NCBI RefSeq assembly: GCF_014170305.1
Contig: NZ_LZZT01000056.1
Coordinates: 124,001 to 188,000 of the forward strand
DNA length: 64,000 bases
Direction of reading: 5' to 3'
From: Achromobacter sp. UMC71
GTDB taxonomy: Bacteria > Pseudomonadota > Gammaproteobacteria > Burkholderiales > Burkholderiaceae_B
The stretch's first letter is position 1; each line of letters begins with the position of its first letter. Below are positions 26,449 through 36,126 of the stretch, piece after piece. The position numbers were made by a program, and so were the translations under genes. Below the pieces are notes generated by a model. The model was given only the letters and a program-made list of their open reading frames with translations. It searched no databases and was not told the DNA's origin.

Positions 26449-28112
26449 CGGCTCGCATCGATCCGTTCATGAACCCCGTGCTGCACGGTGCGGGCAGGAT
26501 CACCGGCGTTTTCTTCAACCCCGCCGGCGACATCGCCGCCGTGGCCTCGACGTTTCCGCTACTGACCAATCCGCGCGCCCGGGCCGCTTATGGCGGCGCG
26601 GCGCTGCGTTACCGCGTCGGCCTGTACTGGCGCGGCGAAACCCTGCCGTTCGCGGTCCATGACGCGCTGCGCCTGCCGGTCAACGACGTGGCATTCCACC
26701 CCGGCAAACCGATAGTCGCGATCGGCGCGGGCAGCTACGACGGCGGCTATTCGTTCGACGGCGACCTGGTTTTCTGGAACTGGCAAAGCGGCAAGAGCCG
26801 CCGCCCCTACGCGGCCATTCCCGAAGTGGTGCGTTGCCGCTATCGCGACGACGGCGGCATCCTCGAAGCCTGGGTCAGGCCCTGGGACGAAGAATGGGGC
26901 GACCGGGAGCGCGATCCCGACGGCGACTGGAACCAGATCCTGGACACCTTGTACCGGGTGCAAGCCGACGACACCGACGCGGCCTGGCGCGTGCGTACCC
27001 CCCTGACGCTGGAATTGGACGAGGCCACGGCCAGCACCGGCGGCGCCCCCACGCCGGATCCCGGCGTGGCCAGCCGCCTGGCCGACTGGCTGGGCGTGCG
27101 CGACCTGGCCCTGCGCAGCGCGATCTGGGATATTGCGTGGCTGGATGCAACGACCCTGGGCGCCACGCACGACGGCTGCCTGCTGGATCGCTACGACACG
27201 CAAGGCGCGCTGATCGCCCGCCATGAAGGCGGCGGGCATGGCGCGGAAATCCTGCGCGGCGCGGCGGTCACGGTGCATGCGATCGCCCCGCCCGACCCGG
27301 CCGATATCTTCCGGCGCGACTCGCGCCTGTATGTCCTGAAGGACGACGCGCTGATTGCCGCGCGCGATTATCCCGGGCAATACACGTTTTCAGTGGCCGC
27401 CGACGGCCACCTGCTCGGGCGCCAGGACCGCATGGGGCCGACGCGTCCGCGCGCCTTCGACGTCCTGCTGGATGCCACGCTGGCCACCGAACGGCGCCTG
27501 GACGCCGGCCACTACGATTGCTTCAACCACTACATCGGCATCAACGGCGCACCTGCGCTGTTCTGCCTGCAAGGCACGCCGCCCAGCTCGCACGAAGGCA
27601 AGCACCTGTGCATCGTCCATCCAGACGGGCGCATCGAACGCCTGTGGCCGCTGCTGCAACCCGATGGCACCCACGCCAGCCACGCCATGGAGTGCCGCGG
27701 CGCCTACGTCGACGACGCGCAAGGCCCGGGCGTCGTCATCGCCGGCAAGCATTACTCGCCCACGGTCGACAACCGCTACCAAGGTTTTATCTTCCGCAAA
27801 CGCCTGGCGCGCGGCCAGGTGGTCTGGCGCCACGCCACCGGCGCGTCGCCCACGAGCATCGTGCCACTGACCGCGGCAGGCCTGGTGGCTGCGGCGTTCC
27901 TGGATGGCCGCCTGATGCTGCTCGACGCGCAAACGGGCGAACAGCAATTGGACGCCAAGATTTGCATGCACGGCATCGCCACGGTTATCTACGCGATGGA
28001 CGCACGCGACAACACGCTGGCGGTAGGCACGATAGACGGACGCATCGCCGTCATCAGCCTGGATGCCTTGCTGGCCACGCCCGTGACGGACGGCGCCATC
28101 GATCTGGCGTAA
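26445..28112 (+). CDS. Beta-propeller-like hypothetical protein
   Basis: A 555-aa soluble protein with no signal peptide. Repeated blade-like segments are visible: ITGVFFNPAGDIAAVAS, VNDVAFHPGKPIVAIGAG, RSAIWDIAWLDATTLGATHD, LLGRQDRMGP and KICMHGIATVIYAMDARDN. The spacing resembles a WD40/quinoprotein-like propeller, with irregular inserts rich in Asp and Trp. No catalytic residues can be named. It starts inside the stop of the YiiX-like gene (26445-26448), so the two proteins may work together. Function unknown. Confidence 0.75.
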   Translation: MTARIDPFMNPVLHGAGRITGVFFNPAGDIAAVASTFPLLTNPRARAAYGGAALRYRVGLYWRGETLPFAVHDALRLPVNDVAFHPGKPIVAIGAGSYDGGYSFDGDLVFWNWQSGKSRRPYAAIPEVVRCRYRDDGGILEAWVRPWDEEWGDRERDPDGDWNQILDTLYRVQADDTDAAWRVRTPLTLELDEATASTGGAPTPDPGVASRLADWLGVRDLALRSAIWDIAWLDATTLGATHDGCLLDRYDTQGALIARHEGGGHGAEILRGAAVTVHAIAPPDPADIFRRDSRLYVLKDDALIAARDYPGQYTFSVAADGHLLGRQDRMGPTRPRAFDVLLDATLATERRLDAGHYDCFNHYIGINGAPALFCLQGTPPSSHEGKHLCIVHPDGRIERLWPLLQPDGTHASHAMECRGAYVDDAQGPGVVIAGKHYSPTVDNRYQGFIFRKRLARGQVVWRHATGASPTSIVPLTAAGLVAAAFLDGRLMLLDAQTGEQQLDAKICMHGIATVIYAMDARDNTLAVGTIDGRIAVISLDALLATPVTDGAIDLA

Positions 28113-28178
28113 CGCCTGCCAGGCGCGTTCGGCGCCACGCGGCATAATCGGCGTTTCCCGTCACGGCATCCGTTCATC

Positions 28179-28550
28179 ATGCACTACACCCAAGACCCCA
28201 ATACGCCGCCTGCCCCCACCGTCAGCTTCGACGACTTCATGAAGGTCGACATCCGCGCGGGCACAATCATTGCCGCCGATCCGTTTCCCGAGGCGCGCAA
28301 GCCCGCCTACAAGTTGACGATCGATTTCGGCGCCGGTGTCGGCGTGAAGAAAAGCTCGGCGCAGATCACCGGGCGCTATGCGCTGGCAGACCTGCCGGGC
28401 AAGCGCGTGCTGGGCATCGTGAATTTCCCGCCGCGCCAGGTCGGTCCGGTGCGCTCGGAGGTGCTGGTGCTGGGGTTGGCTGACGATGCCGACCACACGG
28501 TACTGGTCACGCCAGAACGGGACGTGCCCAACGGGGCCCGCTTGACCTGA
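28179..28550 (+). CDS. csaA: CsaA-like tRNA-binding protein
   Basis: A 123-aa protein composed of one tRNA-binding OB fold, as in CsaA and the C-terminus of methionyl-tRNA synthetase. Visible: SFDDFMKVDIRAGTIIAAD (about 17-35), KSSAQITGRY, GKRVLGIVNFPPRQVGPVRSEV (about 73-94) and a VLVTPERDVPNGARL end. The length is near the normal 110 aa. The family is described as a chaperone or export-assisting protein in Bacillus; its role in Proteobacteria is unproven. Confidence 0.92.
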   Translation: MHYTQDPNTPPAPTVSFDDFMKVDIRAGTIIAADPFPEARKPAYKLTIDFGAGVGVKKSSAQITGRYALADLPGKRVLGIVNFPPRQVGPVRSEVLVLGLADDADHTVLVTPERDVPNGARLT

Positions 28551-28642
28551 CGCCACCCGCCACACGGCCGGCCCTGCCCCCTCTCTCGGCGAGCGAGGGC
28601 CGTCATGCCCGTGCAACGCGCCTTTTGGTACACTGGCTGACC

Positions 28643-28788
28643 TCTTTGGGGAGTAGCCTCTTTCGGCCCGTCCGAAAGCGTTTGCGTCAACATTCTTGGC
28701 CCCCCTGGCCATGGCGCAAACAACCGATACGGTTTGGCGAGACCATGGACTTTTCCGTAGCTTCTGACCGGGCGATAGGGAAAAAGTC
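28643..28788 (+). promoter_or_regulatory. yybP-ykoY (Mn2+) riboswitch of mntP
   Basis: The leader carries the two conserved metal-binding loops of the yybP-ykoY class: GGGGAGTAG at 28648-28656 and GGCGAGACC at 28736-28744. Paired stems such as GCGTTTGCG/CGCAAAC lie between. The following GACTTTTCC (28748-28756) and GGAAAAAGTC (28779-28788) can form a hairpin that acts as the expression platform just upstream of the mntP start. A manganese-sensing switch in front of a Mn exporter is the well-known arrangement. Confidence 0.93.
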
Positions 28789-28820
28789 TATGCGTTTCGC
28801 CCGGTCGGAGCTTCTCTCGC

Positions 28821-29384
28821 ATGAACGCCCTTTCCACGATTGTCCTGGCCTTCGCCATGTCCACCGACGCCTTTGCCGCCGCGGTCGGCAAAGGCGCCGC
28901 GCTGCATAAACCCCGCTTGTCCGAAGCCCTGCGCACCGGCATGATCTTTGGTGTGATCGAAGCGATCACACCCGTGATCGGCTGGGCCCTGGGCTCCATG
29001 GCCGCGCAATTCGTGCAGGACTGGGATCATTGGATCGCCTTCGGCATGCTCTGTATCCTGGGCGCGATGATGATCCGCAACGGCCTGGGCGCGGACAAGG
29101 AAGAAGCCGCGCCGGTCGGCCGCCATTCGTTCTGGCTGCTGGCCGCCACGGGCTTCGCCACCAGCATCGACGCCATGGCGGTCGGTGTCAGCCTGGCCTT
29201 CATCGACAACAACATCGCCGTCACGGCGCTGGCGATCGGCCTGGCGACCATGCTGATGGTGACCTTGGGCGTCATGATTGGCCGGCTGGTCGGCAACGTG
29301 GCCGGCAAGCGCGCCGAAGTGTTGGGTGGACTGGCGCTGATCGGCATCGGCGCCACTATCCTGTATGAACACCTGAAGGCTTGA
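28821..29384 (+). CDS. mntP: Manganese efflux pump MntP
   Basis: A 187-aa integral membrane protein with six predicted helices. The hallmark acidic motifs are present: [16 protein letters not shown] in helix 1 (about 10-25, with the key Asp) and [19 protein letters not shown] in the repeat half (about 113-131). It exports Mn2+ when the metal is in excess. The upstream yybP-ykoY riboswitch explains metal-dependent expression. Full length for the family. Confidence 0.97.
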   Translation: MNALSTIVLAFAMSTDAFAAAVGKGAALHKPRLSEALRTGMIFGVIEAITPVIGWALGSMAAQFVQDWDHWIAFGMLCILGAMMIRNGLGADKEEAAPVGRHSFWLLAATGFATSIDAMAVGVSLAFIDNNIAVTALAIGLATMLMVTLGVMIGRLVGNVAGKRAEVLGGLALIGIGATILYEHLKA

Positions 29385-29489
29385 TGCCAGAGCTGTGCGC
29401 GCAGGCGATCCCGGTCCAGGGCTTGATCAGCAATAGCACGGCCACGACCGAGTCCAGCGCGGTCAGCGCGGCCCCGCTGACGCCTCGCG

Positions 29490-30491
29490 CTACACCCCGC
29501 TGGCCCGCATGACCGGCACCGCTTCCGTCTTGCCCGGGCGGACGCGCGGCGCGATGCGCCTGGCCCAGAAGGCCGTCAGCATGGGCACCAGCAGCGCGGT
29601 GATCACCACGCAGGCCGCAACCAAAGCCGTAGCCGCCGGCGCCCACGGCTGAAACTGCGGCGCGGCTGCCGCCACCAGGCTGGGCGTAGCCGCCGCGGCG
29701 CCGGCGGTACTGGAGGCCGCCACGCCGGCCGTCCCGCGGCCGCCGCCGATCAAGATGTCCGAGATCACCAGCGCCACGCCCGACGCCAACATCACCCCCA
29801 CCGCCACCACGATGCCGAGCAGGCCCGTGTCCACAATGACGGACAGGTTGATCGTGTTACCCAGCGCGAAGGCGAAGAACGGGATCAGCATGCGCGGCCC
29901 GCGGCTGAAGAATTCGCGCAGGTCTTCGTCCAGGTTGCCCAGCGCGAAGCCGATCAGGAACGGAATCACCACGCCGACCAGGTGATGCGCTTCGAACGCC
30001 GCCAGGCCGGTCGTGCCCAGGATGATCATGGTCATGAGCGGACCGGACTCCATGCCGATCAGCACCGAGGCGCCCGCCTCTTCGCGCGTGCCGTATTCCT
30101 CCATCAACGATGCGAACAGGCCTGCGTTGGTCATGTCCAGCGCCGCCACCAGCGCCAGCACCGACAGGCCGGCGAAAAAGCCCGTGGCGATGCCGCCCTC
30201 GGGCAACCAGCGCGAGGCCAGGAGCGCGACGACCCAGGCCAGACCGAGCTTGGCGCCAATCAGCGCGCCGGACTTGCGCAGCACGGTGCCGGTAGCGCGC
30301 AGATTGATCGACGCGCCCAGGCAGAACAGCCAGACGGCCAGAATGGGCACGACGCCGGTGATCAGGCCGTTGGTGAAGGAGCCGAAGTACTTGCCGGTAT
30401 TGGGCCAGAAGGTGTGCAGCGCGGATCCCAAGAGGAGCGGCACGAGCATCATGCCGCCGGGGATCCGTTCGATCGAACGCTTGATTTTCAT
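29490..30491 (-). CDS. kdgT: 2-keto-3-deoxygluconate permease
   Basis: A 333-aa polytopic inner-membrane transporter of the KdgT family. It begins [20 protein letters not shown], a highly typical N-terminus, followed by about ten hydrophobic helices. Family segments such as [17 protein letters not shown] and [18 protein letters not shown] are present. It imports 2-keto-3-deoxygluconate by proton symport in Enterobacteria. It stands alone here, without other pectin or glucuronate genes nearby, so its physiological substrate is less certain. The promoter region is AT-rich (30492-30750). Confidence 0.95.
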   Translation of the reverse strand: MKIKRSIERIPGGMMLVPLLLGSALHTFWPNTGKYFGSFTNGLITGVVPILAVWLFCLGASINLRATGTVLRKSGALIGAKLGLAWVVALLASRWLPEGGIATGFFAGLSVLALVAALDMTNAGLFASLMEEYGTREEAGASVLIGMESGPLMTMIILGTTGLAAFEAHHLVGVVIPFLIGFALGNLDEDLREFFSRGPRMLIPFFAFALGNTINLSVIVDTGLLGIVVAVGVMLASGVALVISDILIGGGRGTAGVAASSTAGAAAATPSLVAAAAPQFQPWAPAATALVAACVVITALLVPMLTAFWARRIAPRVRPGKTEAVPVMRASGV

Positions 30492-30750
30492 GGTGTCTCC
30501 GTTATTGCGCGTCGCTTGGTGCGTTTCGGTGCGCTTTATTTTTCTAATGAAATCAAGTTTTACGACAAATCACCACCAGAAAAGTCAAAAACACGGCTTA
30601 TTTAACGAAAAATTCGGGTAATCACCTAAATCCCAGGTGAAATTTCTCAAATTTATATTTCATAGGTAATATTTATTTTTATAAATAAAATAACCTGACC
30701 CAAAACCCGTCTGCTGGCCGAAGGGCGTCCGCCGCAGGCCACGGCGCCGC
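30492..30750. other. AT-rich intergenic region
   Basis: 259 bases with a sharp drop in GC, especially 30590-30700. It carries CACCT-aaatccc-AGGTG (30623-30639), a candidate operator or hairpin, and a TTTAT/ATAAA inverted stretch near 30670. It must hold the promoter of kdgT and the 3' end of the fimbrial transcript. Confidence 0.4.
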
Positions 30751-31572
30751 CTATTGATACTGCAGCGTGATGGTGACCGCGCCATTGGCGCCCCCCGGGG
30801 TCACGCCAGGCGACGTCTGGTAATACCTCGCGCTGTACGGCAGGTCCCAGCCGGGGCCGTGCCTGCCGTAATCAATCGTCGTCCCCAGCGGCACCGGATT
30901 GCCCGCCCAATCCAGTATCTGAATGGCGACGCCGGCCGCACCACCAGAGACTTCAACCAAACCGCGCCCGGCATCGGCAACCCGGGCGGCCGTCACCACC
31001 ACCGTCACGTTGGTGTTGGCCTCGCAGGAAAGTCCCAGACTGAACGGCCTGGCCCCCGTCGTGGTGCCCACGCTGCGGAATAGGTGCGTGCCGAAATCGC
31101 CCAACGGAATCGTTCTATTCATCCCGCCCGTCACCGTGCAGCCGGGCGGCGTCGGATTGAAATCGATATTGATCGGACCGCTGCACCACGAATGGAAGAG
31201 CGGGTTATCCGCATTCGGCCGCAATGACGACCCGGCCCAGAGCTGCGTGCTGACCGGACCGCCAGGCGTATAGACCGCCGTGCACGAGGTTCCGCCCCCC
31301 GCCTGGCACTGGACCGGCGCCCCGTTTGCCGAGCGCAGCATCCTGTTGTTGGACGTGTAGAGCGTGATCCATGGCCGCGCGCCGCCCGTTCCGCTGCCCT
31401 GGCGAAAGGAAAACGTGATCGCCTGCGTGGTCTGGCTGGTGATCGACACCCCCACGGTCTGCGCCTGGCAACGGAAAGGCGCGGCCTGGGCCGCCACCGA
31501 AAAGCAGATTCCCGACAAGGCGAAAGCCGTGTTGCGCAGCATCGCTGCCGAGAGGAATTGAGCATGAGTCAT
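30751..31572 (-). CDS. Fimbrial protein, probable tip adhesin
   Basis: A 273-aa secreted protein. The start at 31572 overlaps the previous gene's stop (ATGA). A signal peptide covers about 1-30 (LSGICFSVAAQAA). Residues about 31-132 form a Cys-containing domain unlike a pilin (APFRCQAQTVG, VQCQAGGGTSC, FHSWCSG). Residues about 133-273 are a pilin-type domain with GCTVTGG at the start, VAIQILDWAGNPVPLG and the terminal VTITLQYQ with the penultimate Tyr. Two domains and the last position in the operon suggest the tip adhesin. The adhesin domain (about 100 aa) is smaller than that of FimH, and its ligand is unknown. Confidence 0.82.
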   Translation of the reverse strand: MTHAQFLSAAMLRNTAFALSGICFSVAAQAAPFRCQAQTVGVSITSQTTQAITFSFRQGSGTGGARPWITLYTSNNRMLRSANGAPVQCQAGGGTSCTAVYTPGGPVSTQLWAGSSLRPNADNPLFHSWCSGPINIDFNPTPPGCTVTGGMNRTIPLGDFGTHLFRSVGTTTGARPFSLGLSCEANTNVTVVVTAARVADAGRGLVEVSGGAAGVAIQILDWAGNPVPLGTTIDYGRHGPGWDLPYSARYYQTSPGVTPGGANGAVTITLQYQ

Positions 31573-32132
31573 CGGTATACGATCGTAAAGGTGGCCGTCC
31601 CGTTGGCGGAACCGGCCACGATTCTGTTCGGCGCCGCCTTCTGGTAGTAGGCGGCTTTCAAAGAGACAAAGGCGCTGCCCGCCCCCGCGGGCGCCTGCAC
31701 ATAGATCGGCGCGCCCCAAGTGATCGGCGCGCCGGTGCCGTCCATGACCTGGATGACGATGCCCGCCGCGGTACTGCCCGGGCTCAAGGCCATCGCGCCA
31801 GCCACCACGGGATCGGGCCGCGCGGCCTCCAGGTAAATGCCGAGGGTGCCCGGCCCTCGCGTGCAGTCCAGGCGGACGGTGAAATCCGTGATCCCGACCC
31901 GTTTGCCTATCGCGGTAAACGCCGTCTTGTAGTGCTCGCCCAACAAGACATCCTGAGAGGGCGCGGAGGCCTTGCAGGCGGTTTCAAGAATGCGCCCATT
32001 GAATGCAGCGCTGACATCCGCGTGCGTCTCCATGGACAACGCAAGCAGCATCGCCCAGAGTCCGCCCACCCATGCCTGGCGCACGTATCGGCGGCGCATG
32101 CGGCAGATTCGCCATTGATCGCGCGAGCTCAT
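31569..32132 (-). CDS. Fimbrial minor subunit
   Basis: A 187-aa pilin-type protein with a signal peptide ending near 39 (LLALSMETHADV). The core shows the Cys pair of type 1 pilins (TACKASAP, DCTRGPG), IVIQVMDGTGAPITWG and the C-terminal FTIVYR with the penultimate Tyr. Its start and stop both overlap neighbours by four bases, so it is translated with them. Likely an adaptor between rod and tip. Confidence 0.87.
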   Translation of the reverse strand: MSSRDQWRICRMRRRYVRQAWVGGLWAMLLALSMETHADVSAAFNGRILETACKASAPSQDVLLGEHYKTAFTAIGKRVGITDFTVRLDCTRGPGTLGIYLEAARPDPVVAGAMALSPGSTAAGIVIQVMDGTGAPITWGAPIYVQAPAGAGSAFVSLKAAYYQKAAPNRIVAGSANGTATFTIVYR

Positions 32133-32668
32133 TGGTATTGGATCGTGAATTGCGCCGTGCCATTGGCGTTGCCCGCGCCAATGCTGGTGCCGGTGCGGTA
32201 GTAGCGGGCGTAATACCCCAGGTCCCAGTTGCTGTCATGCCCGTCGCCATAGTCGGTCTGGGTTCCAAGGCTGACCGGCTGCCTGCGCCAATCGAGCAAC
32301 TGGATGCCCACGCCGGTGGCTCCGCCCGTGACACCGAACACGCCGATGTTCGACGAGATGACGTTCGAGGCGGACGGCGTCACCAGCACCCTGACAGACG
32401 TGGAAGGGCAACGGATTCCCAGCGTGAAGTATTGCTCGCCCCGCGTCGAACCGATCGGGCTGTCGAAATCGGCGGCATCGTGCGTGCCCAGCGAGAGATT
32501 GATATTCGGACTGACCACGGAGCAGGCCGAAGCGGTGATCCTGCCCGTGAAATTGGCATTGACCGTGTCCGCGCCGTGCGCGCTTCCCATGGCACCGGCG
32601 GACAGCCCTGCGCAGGCCGCGACGAACGTTCGTATGTACCGCGACGAAATAGCGGATTCTTTGATCAT
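32129..32668 (-). CDS. Fimbrial minor subunit
   Basis: A 179-aa type 1 pilin homolog with a signal peptide of about 33 residues (AGLSAGAMGSAHGAD). It has ITASACSVVSPNINLSLG and RCPSTSVRVLV for the Cys pair, VGIQLLDWRRQPVSLG and a C-terminal FTIQYQ. It lies 18 bases after the usher stop and overlaps the next subunit. Its C-terminal half closely resembles that of the 30751 product, implying duplication. Confidence 0.88.
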   Translation of the reverse strand: MIKESAISSRYIRTFVAACAGLSAGAMGSAHGADTVNANFTGRITASACSVVSPNINLSLGTHDAADFDSPIGSTRGEQYFTLGIRCPSTSVRVLVTPSASNVISSNIGVFGVTGGATGVGIQLLDWRRQPVSLGTQTDYGDGHDSNWDLGYYARYYRTGTSIGAGNANGTAQFTIQYQ

Positions 32669-32686
32669 GATTGATTCCTACGAGAA

Positions 32687-35278
32687 TTAGTCAATCCTGT
32701 TGGCGCACGTCGCCTCGGCGCGCTGGAATTGCGCGTTTTCATCGATGGGCTTGTGCAACACATACCGCGCATCGCAACGCATCCCCTCGGCCTCGCCCCA
32801 CCGGATGCGGATCAATCCCTGCTCCTTGGCACCCGAGATGAACGCCTGCCCGTCGTTACCGACCACGCCGACCTCCTTGCCGTCGTCATCGCTGATGAGG
32901 GATCCGAACGGCGGCACCTCGCCCCGCGCATCGCGGATATTGAGCATGACGCGATAGCCGACCGTGGTCTGGTAGGCGGCCAGCACCACCGCGCCACGGG
33001 TCGGGATCACCTCGACCGCCGCGTTGGCAACGTCCACATTGCTGCCCAGATCCTCCGTGCGCAGCGCCAGGCGGTTGATGCGATAAGGCTGGACATAGGG
33101 CACCACCGTTCGGCCGGCAACATCGGTGCGCACGCCTGTATACCCCTCGACCCCGACGCCATTGGCGGCGGGCGCGTCGACCAGCGCCACGGTCTCGCCC
33201 AGGGACTGCGACAGGGTCACGCCGCGGTCATGCAGCAACACGCCCCCCTGCATGCCGACCGTGGTCTGCCCATAGCCGTTGCCCTGCGACCGGCCGAGAT
33301 CAAACTGCGCCATCTGGCCCAGATAGCTCGCCGATGCGCTGGTGTTCGAGCCCCTGCCTTGATTGGACTGCCCCGCCGTGAGGGAATAGGCAAGGCGGCT
33401 GTCATCGAAGGCCGAGCCGAAGACCGAAACCTGATTGTTGGTGCGCCCGCCGGACTCGGTGGTCAGGTTGTATTGCGCGGAGGCCTTGGACGATCCGAGC
33501 GGAATCTGCAGCGTCAGCATGAACTGCCGATTCGAGGGCATGCCGCCCATCTGCGTGTAGTTGAAATACGCACCGACCGCCAACTGCCTGTAAGCCGTGT
33601 TGTAGCCCAGCTGCAGGGTTCTTTCCGGCGCGCCGCCCTGCCAATAGGTTTCATTGCGGGCCGTCACATAGGCGTAGCCCAGCCCGCCCAGTTGCTGGCT
33701 GATCTGGCCTTCGATGCGGCTGCGGCGGCCCTGGCGCTGCATGGGGTAGCGCTGGCCGTCCTCGCTGAATCCGCCTGGCTCGGCAGCTTCGGCAAAGGTA
33801 CGGAACCCCTCGGTGGAATAGCGATAACCGAGAATCCGAAAATCCGTGCCAATCGGGACGAACGACTTTGCGTACAACATGCGCAACGACTGTCCGCTGC
33901 GCCAGAGATTGTCCTGCGCCCTGCTGCGCGCATGCGTGGCATCGACGGACACAGCGCCAAAATCGCCGAGATTCTTGCCCACGCCCGCCAGCGCCGATTG
34001 GTAGACGTCCGCGCCGATCGCCCCGCCATACAGCGAAAAGCCCTGCGGCATGCCGCGGGCCACGGTGACTTGCGCGAAAATCGGCTGGCTGGCGCGTGTG
34101 TAGCCCGAACGGTACTTGCCGGACGTGGCGCTGTAGCGCCATACGCCTTCACGCAGCAGCGTGGGCACCGCCGAGAACGGCTGTATGAACCGCGTCTCCC
34201 GGCCATTCGCCTCGGTCACGACCACTTCCAGATCGCCGCTGGTCGCCGTGGGATAAAGATCGTCGATCGCGAACGGGCCCGGCGCCACGTATTTGGTATA
34301 GACGATGTAGCCATTCTGGCGAACAGTGACCTTGGCATTCGATTGCGCGATGCCGCGGATGACCGGCGCATAGCCCTGCAGGCTGTCTGGCAGCATCTGC
34401 TCGTCCGAGGCCACCTGGATGCCACGGAATTGAATGCCGTCAAACAGATTGCTGGGCGTCGTGCCATCGCCCAGCAGCACACGCCCCCGGATGGCGCTGA
34501 CGTCCCGCTGCGCGTAGGTTTCGATCGCGCGCCAGGTGGACGCGCCGGACAGATCGCGGTTGTAGGTCGAGAAATGGCGCACCCGCCAGGCATCGAGATT
34601 CACCCCGCCCCGGAGCGAGCCAAAATACGTATTTCCCGCTGGAGCACCCGACGAATAGCCGCCGCGGGTATTCGCATAGTTCAATTGATAATTCAGAAGC
34701 GCCGCGTTGATGCCGTTGTCCCACCGGTCCATCGACACGCTGCCCCGCGCCACATTGATCATCGCCGCCTGGGGAATGCTGACAGACAACCGCTGGCTCG
34801 CGGCCTCGTAGGCGACCGTTGAATCCGGTATGACTGTCTCAAGATTGATGCAGTCTCCTTCAGCCGCGGCAACGACGGCCGGAAACGCGGCGCCATTGAC
34901 CTTCCAGGCAGTCAATTGCTGCCGGGTCACGCAGGGCGCCGCATCCCCATCGCCCGCCTCGGCAAACCGGATTTCCTCCTGCCCGACGAAAGCCTGATTG
35001 ACGAACACATCCACCCGGTAAATACCGGGCACGACCCGGTTGCCTTTGCTGAACAACGACAGATCCGCTGGCGCGGTGCCATTGATCTCCAGAAATCCGG
35101 GATTGAACTGCACGTCGCCGGCATCGGCCGCGGACGACGCCAATTCGGCAGCGCACGCGGACGCGCTCCAGGCGACCGTCAGGGGCAACAGCGTGCAGCT
35201 CAGCCATGTGCCGGCCAGGCCAGATCGATTCCGGCCCGGCGGGCACGGCGAATGAACAGAATGCACAGCCATATTCAT
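32687..35278 (-). CDS. Fimbrial outer membrane usher protein
   Basis: An 863-aa usher (PapC/FimD type). The start at 35278 (MNMAVHSVHSPCPPGRNRSG) gives a plausible signal peptide ending near ACAAEL; an earlier in-frame ATG at 35299 is possible. Domains in order: N-terminal chaperone-binding domain with FNPGFLEINGTAPADLSLF, 24-stranded pore with the plug domain near 250-330 (RGIAQSNAKVTVRQNGYIVY), and C-terminal domains with GYRVMLNIRDARGEVPPFG and FISGAKEQGLIRIRWGE. It exports and assembles the pilin subunits encoded alongside, in the outer membrane. Confidence 0.95.
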   Translation of the reverse strand: MNMAVHSVHSPCPPGRNRSGLAGTWLSCTLLPLTVAWSASACAAELASSAADAGDVQFNPGFLEINGTAPADLSLFSKGNRVVPGIYRVDVFVNQAFVGQEEIRFAEAGDGDAAPCVTRQQLTAWKVNGAAFPAVVAAAEGDCINLETVIPDSTVAYEAASQRLSVSIPQAAMINVARGSVSMDRWDNGINAALLNYQLNYANTRGGYSSGAPAGNTYFGSLRGGVNLDAWRVRHFSTYNRDLSGASTWRAIETYAQRDVSAIRGRVLLGDGTTPSNLFDGIQFRGIQVASDEQMLPDSLQGYAPVIRGIAQSNAKVTVRQNGYIVYTKYVAPGPFAIDDLYPTATSGDLEVVVTEANGRETRFIQPFSAVPTLLREGVWRYSATSGKYRSGYTRASQPIFAQVTVARGMPQGFSLYGGAIGADVYQSALAGVGKNLGDFGAVSVDATHARSRAQDNLWRSGQSLRMLYAKSFVPIGTDFRILGYRYSTEGFRTFAEAAEPGGFSEDGQRYPMQRQGRRSRIEGQISQQLGGLGYAYVTARNETYWQGGAPERTLQLGYNTAYRQLAVGAYFNYTQMGGMPSNRQFMLTLQIPLGSSKASAQYNLTTESGGRTNNQVSVFGSAFDDSRLAYSLTAGQSNQGRGSNTSASASYLGQMAQFDLGRSQGNGYGQTTVGMQGGVLLHDRGVTLSQSLGETVALVDAPAANGVGVEGYTGVRTDVAGRTVVPYVQPYRINRLALRTEDLGSNVDVANAAVEVIPTRGAVVLAAYQTTVGYRVMLNIRDARGEVPPFGSLISDDDGKEVGVVGNDGQAFISGAKEQGLIRIRWGEAEGMRCDARYVLHKPIDENAQFQRAEATCANRID

Positions 35279-35282
35279 CCGC

Positions 35283-36047
35283 TCAACGTTGAGGCGCATC
35301 CGCCGCCGATTCGTCGGCGACGAGACGGCCATCCGCATCAAGCAGCAGCGACATCTTTGGGGTCACCGCCCCGAAATCGTTGATCGTCGTATAGGTGACG
35401 CGTGTGGCGCCATTGCGCGGCGCGCTCTTCACCGCAAGCGTGACCGACTGCTTGGGCGCGATCATGTCGGGCTTCAGTTCCTCCCGATCCGCGCCGGACC
35501 CGACATCCAGCGTAGCCAGGGTCACGTGATAGACCGTGGGGTTGTCGATCTTGAGCGCCATGCGCCGTCCGTCGCCATCCGGCACGAACGACCAGGTCAA
35601 CTGCGCCGGCGCGCGGTCTGCCTGACCGGGCAGGCCGGACGGCCGGTAGAACAGCTTGATGCGAGTCCGCATGGCGATCTGCAGCGTGTTCTCTCCCGCG
35701 CTCTTGGGCGGAATTTCCTTTACGTTCAACCAATAGACGGACTCTTGATCCTGGCGCACTTCGCCCGCAAGCAGGACGCGCAGGATGTTTTCTTTGCCGG
35801 GGTCCAGGCGAGACAACGGCGGCGTGACGAAAAACGGGGTCTTGTTATTGCCTTCTCCCGCATCGACCCAGGTTTGAACCACATAGGGCGTCTTGCCGTC
35901 GTTCTTGATGGAAACAGACGCTTGCTGCTTCGCTTCCTCGAATATCACGCGCGTCCCGCCCACCATGACCGCAGCCGATGCCGCATTGACCAATGCCACA
36001 AGCAGGCACCCTGCAGCGCAAACCAACCGGAGGCGAGCGTGATTCAT
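35283..36047 (-). CDS. Periplasmic fimbrial chaperone
   Basis: A 254-aa PapD/FimC-type chaperone. The start at 36047 (MNHARLRLVCAAGCLLVALV) gives a normal signal peptide; a longer in-frame reading has no ribosome site. It has two Ig-like domains: the first with GGTRVIFEEAKQQASVSIKN and the G1 strand PPKSAGENTLQIAMRTRIKLFYRP, whose Arg and Lys anchor pilin C-termini; the second with ALKIDNPTVYHVTLATL. It is followed four bases later by the usher. Confidence 0.94.
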   Translation of the reverse strand: MNHARLRLVCAAGCLLVALVNAASAAVMVGGTRVIFEEAKQQASVSIKNDGKTPYVVQTWVDAGEGNNKTPFFVTPPLSRLDPGKENILRVLLAGEVRQDQESVYWLNVKEIPPKSAGENTLQIAMRTRIKLFYRPSGLPGQADRAPAQLTWSFVPDGDGRRMALKIDNPTVYHVTLATLDVGSGADREELKPDMIAPKQSVTLAVKSAPRNGATRVTYTTINDFGAVTPKMSLLLDADGRLVADESAADAPQR

Positions 36048-36126
36048 AGGGGTTCCATTCCAAATAAACAGGCGATAGCTATCCAGCCGCGCACCGGAAT
36101 GCGCGGTCAATGACCATCTGGGGAGT

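Noticed and set aside
29385-29489. Hydrophobic minus-strand stretch (ALTALDSVVAVLLLIKPWTG)
   Set aside because: Looks membrane-protein-like but is short, in the frame of a longer shadow ORF over kdgT, and has no start; not enough to call a remnant.
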